A stretch of DNA of 64,000 nucleotides, taken from the NCBI GenBank assembly GCA_030268105.1, contig BSDZ01000004.1, forward strand, positions 863,001 through 927,000, given 5' to 3'. The notes below the pieces were generated by a model. The model was not told the DNA's origin. It searched no databases and saw nothing but the letters and a program-made list of their open reading frames with translations. Each line of letters begins with the position of its first letter. Positions within the stretch are counted from its first letter, which is position 1. Shown here piece by piece: positions 23,350 to 38,842 of the stretch. Source of the DNA: Volvox africanus (taxonomy: Eukaryota > Chlorophyta > Chlorophyceae > Chlamydomonadales > Volvocaceae). The translations under genes were made by a program, and so were the position numbers.

Positions 23350-23601
23350 TTGTTTCAATCTTCGACTTTTGATTCTTTGTCGTTGAGATTCCAAAGGAAC
23401 TACCATGGGAGATGCTGCTGCGAATGTCGTTGCGACAGCGACTATGGGTGTCTCTTCTATTCTGATGCCCAAGGTCATTTTCAAGGCAATTGCGGGAAAA
23501 TGGGTCACACCGCGGAGAAGTGCTGGCGTGCCAAGCCCTGCAGCTATTGCGGCAAGACGGGTCATGATGACACCCGCTGTTTCAGGAAGCGCCGTGATTA
23601 G
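23350..23601 (+). pseudogene. retroelement gag fragment with CCHC zinc knuckle
   Basis: This frame, close behind the putative primer-binding site, contains NCGKMGHTAEKCW and CSYCGKTGHDDTRCF. The second is a perfect C-X2-C-X4-H-X4-C zinc knuckle and the first has lost its first cysteine spacing. A stop follows at once, so protease, integrase and reverse transcriptase are absent. The remainder to 24440 is T-rich, non-coding DNA. Confidence 0.6.
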
Positions 23602-24439
23602 AAGGAGGACCCGAACCCCGTTGGCCTGATTCTGTAGAGTGGTTAAGCAGCATTTCGCACCTTGTTTGGTAGCATGTTGCTGTTTTTCTATCTCATGCAT
23701 CTGGCTCATTTTGCATATCTGTCTGTCTGACTAAACTAAGCCTGTCTATGGGCATTTCTCGACAGTACTATCTGTGTTCTCGTTTTCTGGAATTTCCTGA
23801 GCTTTATCAGGTTTATGTTGCCTGAGCATGCGTTTATTGCGTTGCGTTGCGGATTGCCTGAGAGGCTGATCACCTCTTCTATTGCCGTTTGCGCGCGCCT
23901 GCTGTTTGCTGTCACCTGTACCATCCTGTGTTTGCTTCTGTGACCGTGTCCTGCGGCTGCGTGGGAGTGTTGTGCCTTCGTTAGTGGTCCAGCCTTGTAC
24001 GCGGTCCTATTACTTGGTCAAATCTGTGCGCGCGAGTCATGTGGTACAGTAGTGATTTCAAAGTTGATGATTTCCATGTTATCCAGACCAACCTTGTTTA
24101 TTTGTTTTCGCGGCGTTTCCCTGTGTCCAGCCCGATGTGCTTGTTTGGCATTTCTCTGTGTCCAGTCTGACTTTCTTTGCTTTGCTTACGTTCTCGGCAT
24201 GGGTTGTGTCCAGCCCTGTGAACGTCATTTTCGTGGGAGTATTCCGCACAAGCTTGAGTCTCTGGAGTGCGACCGTCCTTTGAAGACCGTGTAACCTTAG
24301 TGTTCGCCCAGTGCGTGGGAGACGTTTTGCGCTACAGGTACCTAAGTGTTCACTTTGAAGTTTTGGCAGGGGTGGAATCAAAGTTTGAAAGGCTGTTAGT
24401 TGGCGTTGATTGTGTGGCGACGTACTGCCCGCGGGGGAG

Positions 24440-24529
24440 TGTTGAGAATGAGCAACACTCATACACGGAAGAATGTCAGATCAAGTAATACGGCCCAGTG
24501 AGGGGCCGGGCGCTTTGCTGACTTTAACA
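24440..24529 (+). mobile_element. short copia LTR-like segment
   Basis: A purine-rich GCGGGGGAG (polypurine-tract-like) precedes TGTTGAGAATGAGCAACAC, and the segment ends TTTAACA before GGTTATGAGCCCCG. The first 23 bases recur inverted at 26984-27006, at the head of the minus-strand element. The segment is very short for an LTR, so it may be internally deleted. Confidence 0.4.
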
Positions 24530-24531
24530 GG

Positions 24532-24970
24532 TTATGAGCCCCGATTGCTTGCGCGCGGCTGGCCGGCCATACCCACCACTTCCACGGAGGCACCAGCAGC
24601 CTGAGAAGTGCCAGGGACAACAGCCGCACTCATAACATCAGCACACGGCATAACTTCAAACCACAACGGCTCAGAAGCCTCTGCCTTCTCTGCAGGAGAA
24701 CCATCACAGAACAGAAAAGCCGATTCATGGCACGTCACATCACGTGACACCAAAATGCTCTCATCCTCGAGCAACACACGATATGCCTTGGAATTTGGTT
24801 CGTAGCCCAGAAGAGTGCCCTTATGTGCCCGAGGGTCCAGTTTATCACCCTGGCCCTTAGGCACATGAACGTACGCGACACAGCCAAAGACGCGCAAGTG
24901 GGACACATCAGGAACCAAACCAGTGAACAGCTCAAACGGGGTCTTAGGCTTCCCCAAAGAAGGCGAGATA
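24532..24970 (-). pseudogene. copia integrase C-terminal part, frameshifted
   Basis: Continues the copia integrase in another frame: KPKTPFELFTGLVPDVSHLR, then VFGCVAYVHVPK and GYEPNSKAYRVL, the typical segment between integrase and reverse transcriptase. It ends at a stop at 24532 with no RT following. Confidence 0.85.
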
Positions 24971-26053
24971 GGACGCTGTATAAAGCGCCTCATGCCACCA
25001 CTTCTTTGGAACACCGGACTCAGCCAACATCGTCCGCATTTTATCCAGCAGGGTGCGGTTAAGATGCTCAGCCTTACCATTCTGCTGTGGCGTGTAAGGG
25101 GCGGACAGCTCATGCTTAATGCCACGCTGCGTGCAAAACTCCTTCACCCGTGCATTAACGAACTCACCCCCATTGTCCGTACGAATGCACTTTAACTGCC
25201 TTCCACACTGTGTCTCAAGCAGCACAATGCCCTTCTTGATGAAATCGGGCACATCGGACTTAAGCCTAATAGGCTGCACAACAGAAATGCCGGAATAGTC
25301 GTCCAGCATCGTAACAAAGAAACAATGCCCCTTCTCTGAATCAGGCAACGGCCCACACACATCCAGGTGCACCAGCTGAAGAGGGCGCTCAGTCACCGTT
25401 TCTGAGCTAGGAAAAGGGTCACGGCTATGCTTGCCTAATATGCATGGCTCGCAAACCTTGCCCTCCAACTCTCGCAACTGTAAAAGCAACAAGTCAAACC
25501 CCTTGACCAAACCCTCCTGCACCAACTTCTTAAGGCCAGGATGGCCGAGGTGCCCCAGTCGGCGATGCCACAAGACCGCCATCTCAGAATCGGGGACCTT
25601 AACGGGCAGTACGGGCATAACTGGCTCAACAAAGGGCTTAGAAGAATCATGGGCAACAGTGGTAACGCTGCTCATGAATTTGTACAAACCAGTCGGGGAC
25701 TTGGTAGCGGAGATGGTGATATTCCCTATCGTGACCTTTGCACAATCACCATCAAACAGAATCCTGCATCCTTTATCCGTCAGGACAGCCACGGATACCA
25801 CATTGTGCCTAAAACCCGGCACGTAAAATACCCGCTCGATTGTCACGCTCGGGGCAAGGGTCGGCACCACATCGCCGAATCCCTCCGCCCGCAGCACATT
25901 TCCATTTCCTACCTCGATTGAGATTGGTAAACCTGAGGACAGTGGCTGATAATTTTGCAAGACGGAGCGGTCACCCGTGATGTGGTACTTAGAGCCAGAG
26001 TCCAGCCACCAGGGATTCAAATCCGCCTCACCGCATGCAATATTCTGTTGCAT
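24944..26053 (-). pseudogene. copia protease and integrase
   Basis: Starts with WWLDSGSKYHITGD, the copia aspartic-protease active site (usually LDSGAxxHM). It continues through a GAG-pre-integrase region (LWHRRLGHLGHPGLKKLV) and the rve integrase core (LVHLDVCGPLP, then DDYSG, TDNGGEF and PYTPQQNGKAE), showing the catalytic D, D and E positions. The frame breaks after WWHEALYTASYL at about 24970 and resumes in another frame (next entry). Confidence 0.9.
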
Positions 26054-26059
26054 CTCATT

Positions 26060-27006
26060 TCACCGATGGGGACGTGAGAGCAATGCAGAGGCGAACGATA
26101 CGCGATCTGATACACGCTGTTTATGTTCACGCAGAAGCTTAGTCCCTATCGTCTCATGCAGCATACACTTGTGCTCTTGTGCAACCAGAGTCAACGCAAC
26201 TACCTCCGGCTTGCCCTCTATGGTCTTGGGTTTTCCTTGCTTTTTCCGGAAGCACCTCTCCTCAACGTGCCCGGGTTTCCCACACCAATCACACCGCACA
26301 GACGACCCAGCCACTGCCTTACGTGACCCACCGGAGGAGCGACCTGAACCTGAGGCCACAGACGAGCTGCCCTTCTTGGGGCAGTCACGGTCCAGGTGGT
26401 CACCTCCGCAAGTGAAACAGCCTCTGAATTTGTGGCCGCCGTCATGCCCAGCATAAAGAGCCGTCGCAGGCTCAGGCTGACCCTTGCGTTTGGCCAGCCT
26501 CTCCGCCTCAATGCCGAGCAACCTCTCCTTCAGCTCGTCAAAATCCTTCGGTTGGGCGTATGTGACAACTACCTTCTCAGTTGCATACAATTCATCGTCC
26601 AAACCGCGGATAATCTGTGTAATTCCATTCCGCACTGTCTGCACAAAATCAGAGTGCTTGGATAATTTGTTGAACATGTCTAATGCACGAGTTATATAAT
26701 CATGCATGATTTCACCCGACTCCATTTTCAACGCCGCAAAATTACGAGATATCGCTGTCAACTCAGCGTCACTCAACTTCTTTGCCCACCCTTTCAACCC
26801 GACTCAGAGATCCTTAGCTTGGGTTGAGTTGTCGATGGTAGACTTGTGGTCCTTTGCAGTGAGCCTCATGATGATAATGGCTCGAGCGCGCTTGAACTTC
26901 TTCTGAACGGCAGGGTACGTGGTCCTGTTGCCCAACCAGACCCGCCCATGGGCCGTACTACTTGATCTGAAATTCTTAACTTTATGAGTGTTGCTCATTC
27001 TCAACA
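26060..27006 (-). pseudogene. copia gag polyprotein
   Basis: Capsid-like region (KKFKRARAIIIMRLT, then LSDAELTAISRNFAALKM and HDYITRALDMFNKLSKHS) of the UBN2/retrotrans_gag type, followed by two zinc knuckles: CFTCGGDHLDRDC and CDWCGKPGHVEERC, both C-X2-C-X4-H-X4-C. A stop near 26810 splits it, and the frame ends at 26060 without running into protease. Confidence 0.85.
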
Positions 27007-27451
27007 AACCCGAATAAAAAATGGCAACCTTATTCGCTTGCCGTATAACGCGAGCGCGTAGTATGGCGACAGAGCAGGCTTCATTTGGCTGCTTCCCTAA
27101 TTCAGCACGCATTCAGAATTGATATGGCTGAAACTCTTATGTTCCTAGGTAAAGCTTGCGTCGTCTGCCATGGTCCCACACTGGACAAAACAATTTCAAA
27201 TGGTAGCTGACGAGTTTAAGACATTGGTTGCACGTGAGAATAGTGTAGGTAAATTGCTTCATAAACACCTGTTTCTTTTGGCTGCAATAATTTCATCCCA
27301 GAACAGGCGTGGGACTTTAGTGCTAGGTGAATGTCGGAGCTGTTAGGGGCTGAGAGGATGGATATTATCCATTGAAGGCACTACTTCCTAAGCAGTGTGG
27401 CATGAAAAAACGCTGCGAGAATCTCAAATTTGTTAGCTGTTGCCTGTACCA

Positions 27452-28041
27452 GATATAGTCGGCACTATAGTTGGACGACTATAGACCATGTCGACTATAG
27501 TACACGACTATAGTTGAGGTCGACTATAGTTCCGACTTTTCCACCCAATCGACAATTAGCCGATGCTGCGCGCTATAGTAGATCAGAAAAAATACAGATG
27601 GCTATAGTCGGCACTATAGTCGGACGACTATAGACCATGTCGACTATAGTATACGACTATAGTCGAGGTCGACTATAGATCGACTTTCCCCCCAATCGAC
27701 TTTTATCCAATGCTGCGCGCTATAGTCGATCAGGAAAATACAGACGCGCTATAGTCGGCACTATAGTCGGACGACTATAGACGATGTCGACTATAGCATA
27801 CGACTATAGTTGAGGTCGACTATAGATCGACTATGCCCCCCAATCGACTTTTATCCAATGCTGCGCGCTATAGTCGATCAGGAAAATACAGACGCGCTAT
27901 AGTCGGCACTATAGTCGGACGACTATAGACGATGTCGACTATAGTATACGACTATAGTTGAGGTCGACTATAGATCGACTATGCCCCCCAATCGACTATT
28001 AGCCGATGTTGCGCGCTATAGTCGATCAGAAAAAATACAGA
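27452..28041. repeat. CTATAG satellite array, ~148-bp unit, about four copies
   Basis: The landmark GCACTATAGTCGGACGAC recurs at 27462 (one base differs), 27611, 27758 and 27906, so the unit is 147-149 bp. Each copy holds many CTATAG palindromes plus constant parts such as CAATCGACTTTTATCCAATG and TGCTGCGCGCTATAGTCGAT. No open frame is preserved. Confidence 0.9.
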
Positions 28042-29249
28042 CGTAATTACTGATCTTTAGCACAGGATCATAGTCGTAAGAATGCAGGTAGTGTATTTAG
28101 CCTTCTTACTTAAGTGCCCTTAAAAATCTTATAGTTATTTCTCCCTTTACCGTCCAACAATACTGCTCTGTGTCTTGAACAAACCAATGATAGGAATGCT
28201 CAATTCCTCCTCATGTTATATGGTGGTAGCGCTTTCACCAACTTTGCCTGATATGTTATCTGGTGTTTTCCTATTAATATTAGACCTTATTATCTAAAAT
28301 TTTTTATTAACACCAGACGGTATGTGTTCTCCCTTTAAACTCAATAAATATAAGGTATACAGAAATATATTTGAAAGACAAGATTTTTCAGATTTATTTT
28401 AAAAATTGCTTATTAATATTAGGAAGAAATTTGATAAAATTACTGTGGCCAACTCAATCAAAATTAATAACAACCCATATGTACCAAATGTTACCATTTA
28501 CCGCAGTACTCCAGGTGCTAATTAATTGGGCAGCTTGGCACTGAGCAGATAAGGGTAACAGGTACCATAAAATTTTGGGCAAACAGGCCTGGGACTGGTA
28601 ACTCTGAGCTTGCAGCATCGTTGGTAATCGCCACTGCGTATGTAATAAATATTTAATCCTTCTCTCGTCAATTCTTACAGCAACACATGCCAGGAAGGGT
28701 CATGGACAATTGCACGTGTTTCAAGCAAGTCTCATCAAGGAAGCTATAATGACGTGCAAGACAAAAAGACTCAGGATATGATTATATTCAGAAATCACAG
28801 GAGAGGCACATACTGATGCTAAAACGACTTATCACCTGCCTGGGGACTTTCAGGAACTTAGGCCGCTGCTTAGCCGCCTTAATAATTATATAGCTACCAC
28901 CCGAACGCGCTTTATGATCAGGTGTCGTATGTAAGATGACATTGTTTCCAAATATCGACCCGCTGAACCGTCTGCTTCCGGGTCACAATTCTTTGTCCGG
29001 CCAGTCGTGGCAAACCAGCCTTACGTGCACCTCCAAGAGCCGAAGCTGCTTTCTATGCACTTTAAGAGCGGAATACAAAACCCTGCGGTAAATCACTGCA
29101 ACCTTTCTGTAAAACCCGCCGTATCCAATCACATTACAAACCCAACCTGCCGTCTTCTGACACCCACAAAGCTTCTTGCTATAACACGGGAAGCAAAGCA
29201 TGGCACTAAGGGACATCCCTATGTTTCGCGCATCTCAACCACAAGCCCC
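28042..29249. other. AT-rich intergenic DNA, no gene recognised
   Basis: Between the satellite and the RING-finger gene. The last 300 bases are probably the 3' untranslated region of that gene. Confidence 0.4.
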
Positions 29250-30568
29250 TCAAGAGAAATACAGGCCCTGGATGAGCTGCTGCAACTGAGCCGGATCAGC
29301 ATACGGTGCCTGGGACGAGGATGGTGCCATGTCTACGGGTTGCAACTCTGAACAGGCATGCAGAAGGCCGCGAAACTGTTCCTGTTGCTGGAGGTGTTGT
29401 TGCAGCTGCTGTTGGTAAACAAGCGGCAACGCTACTCCCTCCATGCCGAACTTCTGTGCCGTCGCTAAATATGCGGCTTCCAAATCAGTTTTCGACCCGG
29501 ACAACCCAATGGGAGGCGCCGAGAACCCTGCTGCAGCAATGCTCGCAGCCATCTGCGGTGGGAGTCCGGGCTGTGCAGGCAAGGCACCGCCTGCAGAGAA
29601 AGAGTTTGACCGGGTCCCTGGCCGCTGGGGAATTCCCTGCTGGACCGCGCCAGGCTGCGATGACCGGCGCACGGAGGTCGTCTGCTGCTGCATGCCTTTG
29701 GATGCGCTGAAAGTACCGTTGACCATACTGGCCGCCATTGCACCACTGGGCGCCACTTGCGGCCCCGCGAAGGGCTGCTGTTTAGGAGCTGCCATTCCAT
29801 GCATATGCGGCATGCCAGCACCAGGTGCACAACCGAAACCCGGAGCTCCGCCCGGGGCCATACCAGGCATGGCCGATGGCTGAAGCCACCAGAACATCTT
29901 GTTAACTTTGTTGGCGGCCGACTTGCCCTCTTCTTTTCGCGTTCTGAACGATGCGACATCCTCCACCGAAAACGACGCGAGGAAAGCTTCAACGATACCA
30001 TCCAAAGCGATGCACCGCATGGGAACAGCGCGCAGTGGCACCTGCAAGAACAAGAGGCATAACGATGATGAGACTGTGCATATTCACACGTATAGGAACA
30101 AGATCACAGGAAAGCTCGCTGTCTTAATAAACGGCTTCACTACCTGGCAATTTGGGCAAGAAGGCTTGTTGCCTAGCCATTCGAAAAGGCAACTGCCGCA
30201 ATACTGATGCCCGCATGAGAGTACCAAGGAAGATGCGATGAGGTTGTTGCAGAGGGCGCAAGTCACGTGCTGTTTCACGTCCTTCAGGGTGACAGCCGGC
30301 AGCGTTTTCTCCGAAGCTGCAAACTCTACAGCGCGCGAATCCTTGCCCACTAGAACTGGAGCAGACCTGGAGGTGTCCTTGGACGACGTATCTTGCAGCT
30401 ACATAAATCAGCACAAATTTGTGAGGTTAGCTCTCTATGTAGGGGTTCCATATTGTCATGGTTTGAAGACACCACAGAAGTCACGAAAGAGAACCGAAGG
30501 CCTAGCAATATCCTGACCTCGTCGGAAGTCACATAGTGCTCGGCGCATGCCATCATGTTGTCTGACAA
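29250..30568 (-). CDS. RING-finger protein, probable E3 ubiquitin ligase
   Basis: Minus-strand exons: one ending at 30518 (NMMACAEHYVTSDE), 30398-30144 and 30041-29250; the last two join in phase 0. The middle exon encodes a C3HC4 RING: CALCNNLIASSLVLSCGHQ, then YCGSCLFEWL and CPNCQ. The last exon continues with LRAVPMRCIALDGIVEAFL and a long low-complexity tail rich in G, A, M, P and Q (LQQHLQQQEQ), ending LIQGLYFS. RING plus a conserved cysteine-containing helix resembles RNF8/CHFR-type ligases, but no FHA domain was found upstream, so the subfamily is open. The 5' end is unresolved: no clear initiator ATG, and further exons may lie in 30570-32200. Confidence 0.75.
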
Positions 30569-30569
30569 A

Positions 30570-32274
30570 GTTGGCTTGTAACAAGTTGAATGTCAGGACG
30601 TGGATCAGCCCACCCAGCTGTCAGCCAAGACAGCAAAGCCCACGAAACTCCTAACGGTGCTCGGTTGCATAAGAATTTCAAATAATATTACAAATCGACA
30701 CGCAGCGACTGTTGACTATCTATCGAATCACAAATGTAAGGACAGACAGCTGACCTTAGCTATAGCGTCCCTAGATATCGGCACGTAACTCTAACAACAA
30801 ATACGTACAACACCCGTAATAATTCTAAAAGAATGACGTAATCATGATCCACGTTTGTTTTTAGATCAAAGTAAGTTGTGCGCCGTACCGATGCGCACGA
30901 CAAGAAAACGCAAAACTGTGCTAGGATGGGCCTTATTGCCATCGGATTCAGATGAATCCTTTTGAAACGAAACGCACAAAACTTCGACACAGGTTATGTA
31001 CGGCAATGGCCCCCCTCGTACAGAGCGTACATGACCTTTTTTCCACATTTTGCGCCAAAAGATAAAACGTTCCCCAGGGAACTTGAACTATAAAGACACT
31101 GGCATAAATCAAAGTGTACGTCCCCTAGGAATGACAGTGAAACACTAGTATAAGGGCCAATGTGGGCGTTAAGGGCGAACACGGTTGTCTGACCGACACT
31201 TTCATCCGCAACAGACTCGTCCCAAGCAAACATGTTTGCTAAAGTGAAGGACAGTAGACGGGATGTCACAGGATGCACACGTAGAAAGGCACTTCATGGC
31301 TTCTTAATCGAGTGGCATATATTGAAGCGATGCTGTCAAACGGTGACAAAAGGCTAGTAGGGCACTATACGCAGTAACAATCGGAATGCTGCAACTGAAG
31401 CTGTATCACCACAGACACTTTTGGGCGCTATCATTGTAAAGAGGGCGGCAATTAGTTGGCTAGCGTCTAACTGAGTCATCGTCGTAGAGTTGGTCAGTTA
31501 ATAGGAATTGACTCCAATCATGCTAAGTTTTGGCGACAGGACCTGCACCGAGACTGAAGAAAATTGGGGATTGCTGTGGGCTGACAATTTTATGCATGTT
31601 GTCCGTGTTGAGCCAGGTACACCAGTCCAAAGGCATCTTGCCGTGGTCATGCCATTGCTACTGTCTCTCTTATCATCAAGATTGAATTCCAAGTGCAGAC
31701 AGATGATCCTTGCAATGGCTTATAGATCAATCACCTTTACACACTGCAACCGCGCCAGCACGTGGAGGCCCGATCCAATGGGACTCAGGTCCTCCATAAC
31801 AAACACGGCAAACCGCTTACTTTAAACCGGTTCGCCTGATGGCCCTCATGTCACTTCTGCCCACAAGATTGCTTTATTTTCAGCTCTCAGCACAGCAATT
31901 GGGCTAGGACAAAGCAAAAGTGCCATTACAGCTGCAGCAACGAATCCAAAAAGCTTCACTGCGACGGCAATCCCGGTCTGTTGCATTCTTATGGCTGAGT
32001 TATGGCTGGGGTTTACCAGCCCTCCACGTTGCTCGCCGCACGCAACAGCGCAATACACTAGTAATCGAATAAAACCTGACGTAAACCGCAAACAGCCGTA
32101 CGAGAGACCGTCCTTGTCAGTTTGCGACTCATCTCGCACATCCTGTTACACAAACAAACCTCACAAGCACACCCACACATCTCCGTCAAATGCTTTGGCT
32201 GCATTGTGCCGCTGTTCCAAAAAGACACAAATTCACAAACACACAGAACACAGATCATGACGCCCCACGCATCC
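30570..32274. other. intergenic or unresolved 5' region of the RING gene
   Basis: No exon with a family match was found. Short frames at 30994-31278 (-), 31498-31692 (-) and 31508-31825 (+) are unassigned. The right end is downstream of the thiolase. Confidence 0.3.
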
Positions 32275-35092
<2,818 letters not shown>

Positions 35093-37833
35093 TCGTGCCT
35101 GTTGAGTGGAGACGGACAGGAAACACAATATTCCAAACTCCTTTAAAAGCAGACTAAGATATCCGGATTATTTTATGGTATGTAATACTTTGACGCCATG
35201 GTGGTTATACATGCTGGCAGAAAAAGTCGTTATGCTGACGGAGCGTCCGTACAACGTTTTCTTTCCGCTCGGAGGTCGGAGCCCTCATCTCCGGACCACC
35301 GCCGATTCCCCTAAACAAAAATCACCAAACAAGAGATGTAGGTAGTCTGCTTTATGATGCGTAAGCGTGGGACTTTCATAGCGAACCGCATCTCGTCGGA
35401 CATAATCGTCGGCGTGTTTAAAGTATAAGATAAAACTGCCTCAAACGTGCATAAGTTTTGCTTGAACAGCATTTTTGTATTAGGGCTTATTGCAGTGAAC
35501 CGAAGTGTTGTAAAGGACTTCAATAGGTTCTGTGTAGCTCAGCCGGCGGTTTGCCACGGCACCGATGTTGTTGAGGGGATGCCGCTCAAGCCGGTATATA
35601 GTGATGAACTGGCATGCGAAGCTGACTTATCAGCTCACTATTATGTAATAGTTCAGTATCATCTTTGGACCTCACCCCAGGACCTTGCAGATCCGGGTTG
35701 TCCAAGGAAGCTGCTCTTGTATAAGATTGGCTTTCTTAGTGTACATGGACAATTAACACGTTGGTCAAACGGATTCCTCCAACCCCCGGACTGATATGGA
35801 AATGGATGCGGGTTTTGCCGCCACTTTCTTAACCCCTGTACGATTGTACTGTCAGATAACAATATAACTTAAAGGATTGTAATCGGCGCAGGTTTTTGCA
35901 CAAGGAAGAACATATGCGGATGACATAGCACATGTGTCAGGTGCTTCGATCGTGCATGATATTCATTGGGCTCATGAATTGCTCCGTTAAGTGCTTATTG
36001 GCAAATCCACCTGCTCATTTTTAGCTGCGCGTAATGCCCTGGCCTCTACTTCTTTACGTGCACCGCCGTACCACATTCTGCGGTACGTCGTATAACAAGT
36101 AGAAGTACACAGCTTTCCGTGACGATCTTTTTGTTTTCCAACACAGCCGTATTTGCTGCGATTCCAACTGCACCCAATTTCGGTCGCTGTACCTTTTCTT
36201 GTTGTAATCGTCCCTGTCGTCACAGCCTCTTCAGTAGGGTGTCGTATGGGTTTCATCAGGGCCCGGGTAGGGTAGACTTAATCTACCCTTCAACGAACAA
36301 GGTGAACCTGGTGCATTGATATTATCCTGCGATATGGCAGGGATCCTAGACTGGTCTACGGTGATCCCGGCGCCTGCTGTCGGTACATCCGTACAGCCCA
36401 CTCCCGTCATCACACAAGAGCGCAGCTGCGCCTGCAAGAGCCATTGAAGCCCTCTGAACGCGTAGCCTGATTTGCCATGCAACAGGGACTCCCGGTTGAC
36501 ATTTCGCCAGTAGCTGGTTGCGGTGGCGCCCTTGCCCTAGGTTGCATATTCACCGAGCCAGCGTCGGGGTAGGATTTTTCGGCACCTCCATCACCTGCGG
36601 CACCAAACTCATGTGATTCCCCTATATGGGCCTCATCGCGCTAGCAAATCCTCCGTGCGTCTCAGGCTTGACTGTTCGCCAAATCTATAATATACTGATC
36701 TTTGTCTTTGTGTACTTGGCTCTGCGACTTCAGTCAAAGCAAGCATGCGAATGATCAACAGGATACGTGCATCGGACACACAGGTGTGCTTCGCCCCTTC
36801 ACCTCATGCCCCTTCCTAATCTGGACTGCAAGCAGCTTTCACAGAGCACACAGCAACAATCACAGAGAATTGCCTCGCTCGGTTGGCTATATCTTTCGCT
36901 ATCGCATTCTCTAACAAGTACCCAAGGCGAAGTAGGGATCGGAATGCTTGTGCTGATGCAGAAGTGTCATTTTATTGAATGCGGCTGCACATGTAGCTGA
37001 ATCTGCCGGGACTGTATGAGTGACGCATATCGGCGTGACACGCCAAGATAGGGGGGGCTGGCAGGTTTTAGATAACCTATACGCGCAGATGGCTTCTTTG
37101 GGGATTTGGTCAATTGCGTGGAACACGTGTTTTCTAGCACAGAACACAATTTAAAGAATGTGAATCTAGTGTTTAGTGCTTTGAACGTGGCTGTAGTAGT
37201 CATACACGCACGGTACACGCTTCCACGATGTGAAGGTGCAGAAGAATCTACTTCGCATATCGAGAGGCCATTGTGGCTCGTAACTACTACAGTGGTCATA
37301 GCACAGGGTCAAATTCAAACTCAACAGCTGGCGAAATCGGACGAGTGCAGCTTAGGAGCAGGTGAGTAGAAATTTGTGCCTGTCAGCCACATTGTTACAT
37401 TCCTACAAGCTGGAAACGGCCAGAGGTCGGGAATTATACTTCACACCCATATTGATAATGTATATCCACCAGACCACGATTAAAAAAATAACCGGACGGC
37501 TAACGAATTCATTACACAAAATTTGTGCTACAGCGAACGACTCAACACTATGTATTCAATAACGTAAGGCGTAAATAGTCGCAGACTCAGCTAGGTGTTC
37601 AAAGGATATGAATATAAGGGACGATTGACGGAGACAAGTGATATCTCAAGTAAGACACCGCAGCATATCAAAAATGCGAACGTGGTACAGACCCTCTCAG
37701 GCACCACGACAAACGCCGCCACCACTTGGAAAGAACCAGTGACGGTCTTGGATAGGCTAGAGCGAGTTTCCAACCGCGGGAACTAACCAAGTACAAGGAG
37801 AGAGTCTGTACCTTAATTCATGATCGAACTTCC
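35093..37833. other. 2.7 kb intergenic, no gene recognised
   Basis: Contains the presumed thiolase promoter. An open frame at 35447-35794 (+) and scattered short frames near 36000-37300 show no known motif. Confidence 0.4.
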
Positions 37834-38842
37834 TTATGCGGAGTTCTTGGCGCCAAGGTAGGCCTCTTCAACTTCGGTTGTGCCCGCAATGCCGATGAGG
37901 ATGGCCAAGAAGAAGTTCACTGTGGCGGATGCAATCTGACCACAAGCCTCAGCTTGGAGGTACTTCATGGGATTGCCCCGAATATGGGGGACACCGAGGG
38001 TCTTAGCAGCGTTAAGAGGGTCGTCGTGGATTGCATTGATGTCCACGACACGTTCCGTGGCACGCACGATGAGCAAGGTGGAGTTGACCGCCAGAAACAT
38101 GATGAACATGCTGCGCGGACAAAAAGGGGGTTAAAAATACATGAAGGCACTTACAGACCAACGCACGAGCGCTTTAAAGTAACTTACCTGTGTGTGCGGC
38201 GCAGGCCCTTCACGATGCAAGCGATGACGATGAGGAGGAGGTTGATGAACTGGGCACAAACGGTGTACCATTCCAGCTGCAAGTGCAGAAGCAACACAGG
38301 ACTGTCATTCTCGCACATTAGGGCGGACGCTCTTATGTCCATAACAATGCCGCGGCACAAAGCATTGAGCAGATACCCTTGCATACATTTAAGGGATTTG
38401 TAGGTACACCGTATCATTACCATAAACGCAGCGAAGCCTTCCTAAGCGAGGACATACCATAAAGATTGTTTGCTTCAAGTAGTCCGAGACACTAGAATCG
38501 AGGGCCTGCGTCAACTTGCCCAAGCCAGCCTGCGAAAACATGCATCGTATGCCGCGTTGAATAAATTAAATTGTCTAGAGTCATCGTGCTTAGACAACAG
38601 CGAAGACATAATCGACGTAAATCCTATTCAATACGAATGTCTTATTTGGGACTACTGGAAATGGCCAACCCTTAAATAGCGAGGCAAGTCGATGAGTCAA
38701 AGCACGTTTCCAGGGTGCGACAGTCTGCAAGCATCTTGTGTTAGCCTGAACAGAGACGCTATCTCACCAGGTAAATTGCCCACGGAACTAAAGACAACAC
38801 TGCCACAATGGCTGTGGCGATTGTCCACGCTTTCGCCGACAT
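37834..38842 (-). CDS. four-pass membrane protein, paralogue A
   Basis: Four minus-strand exons (38842-38768, 38529-38458, 38276-38188, 38110-37834) with closing phases give 170 aa. Hydrophobic segments: WTIATAIVAVLSLVPWAIYL (exon 1), FINLLLIVIACIV (exon 3), MFIMFLAVNSTLLIVRA and SATVNFFLAILIGIAG (exon 4). A conserved soluble stretch, RVVDINAIHDDP, follows the third helix. It is clearly related to the plus-strand gene at 39175-40081: the same exon 1 and 2 structure, and LEWY...LRR(T/A)H, MFLAV and NFFLAILIG in both. I do not recognise the family. Function unknown. Confidence 0.8.

Larger units (their letters stand above)
24532..27006 (-). mobile_element. truncated Ty1/copia retrotransposon (gag, protease, integrase; no RT)
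   Basis: Minus-strand order from 27006: TGTTGAGAATGAGCAACAC head, gag, protease, GAG-pre-integrase, integrase, then an end at about 24532. Reverse transcriptase and RNase H, which follow integrase in copia elements, are missing; the body abuts the short plus-strand LTR-like piece at 24440-24529. Gag and pol are in separate frames and the integrase is frameshifted, so this copy is dead. Confidence 0.9.

Noticed and set aside
24079..26511. Plus-strand frames opposite the copia element
   Set aside because: Shadows of the minus-strand gag, protease and integrase.
27452..28041. CRISPR array
   Set aside because: The repeats are long tandem units with diverged copies and no unique spacers, in a eukaryotic genome.
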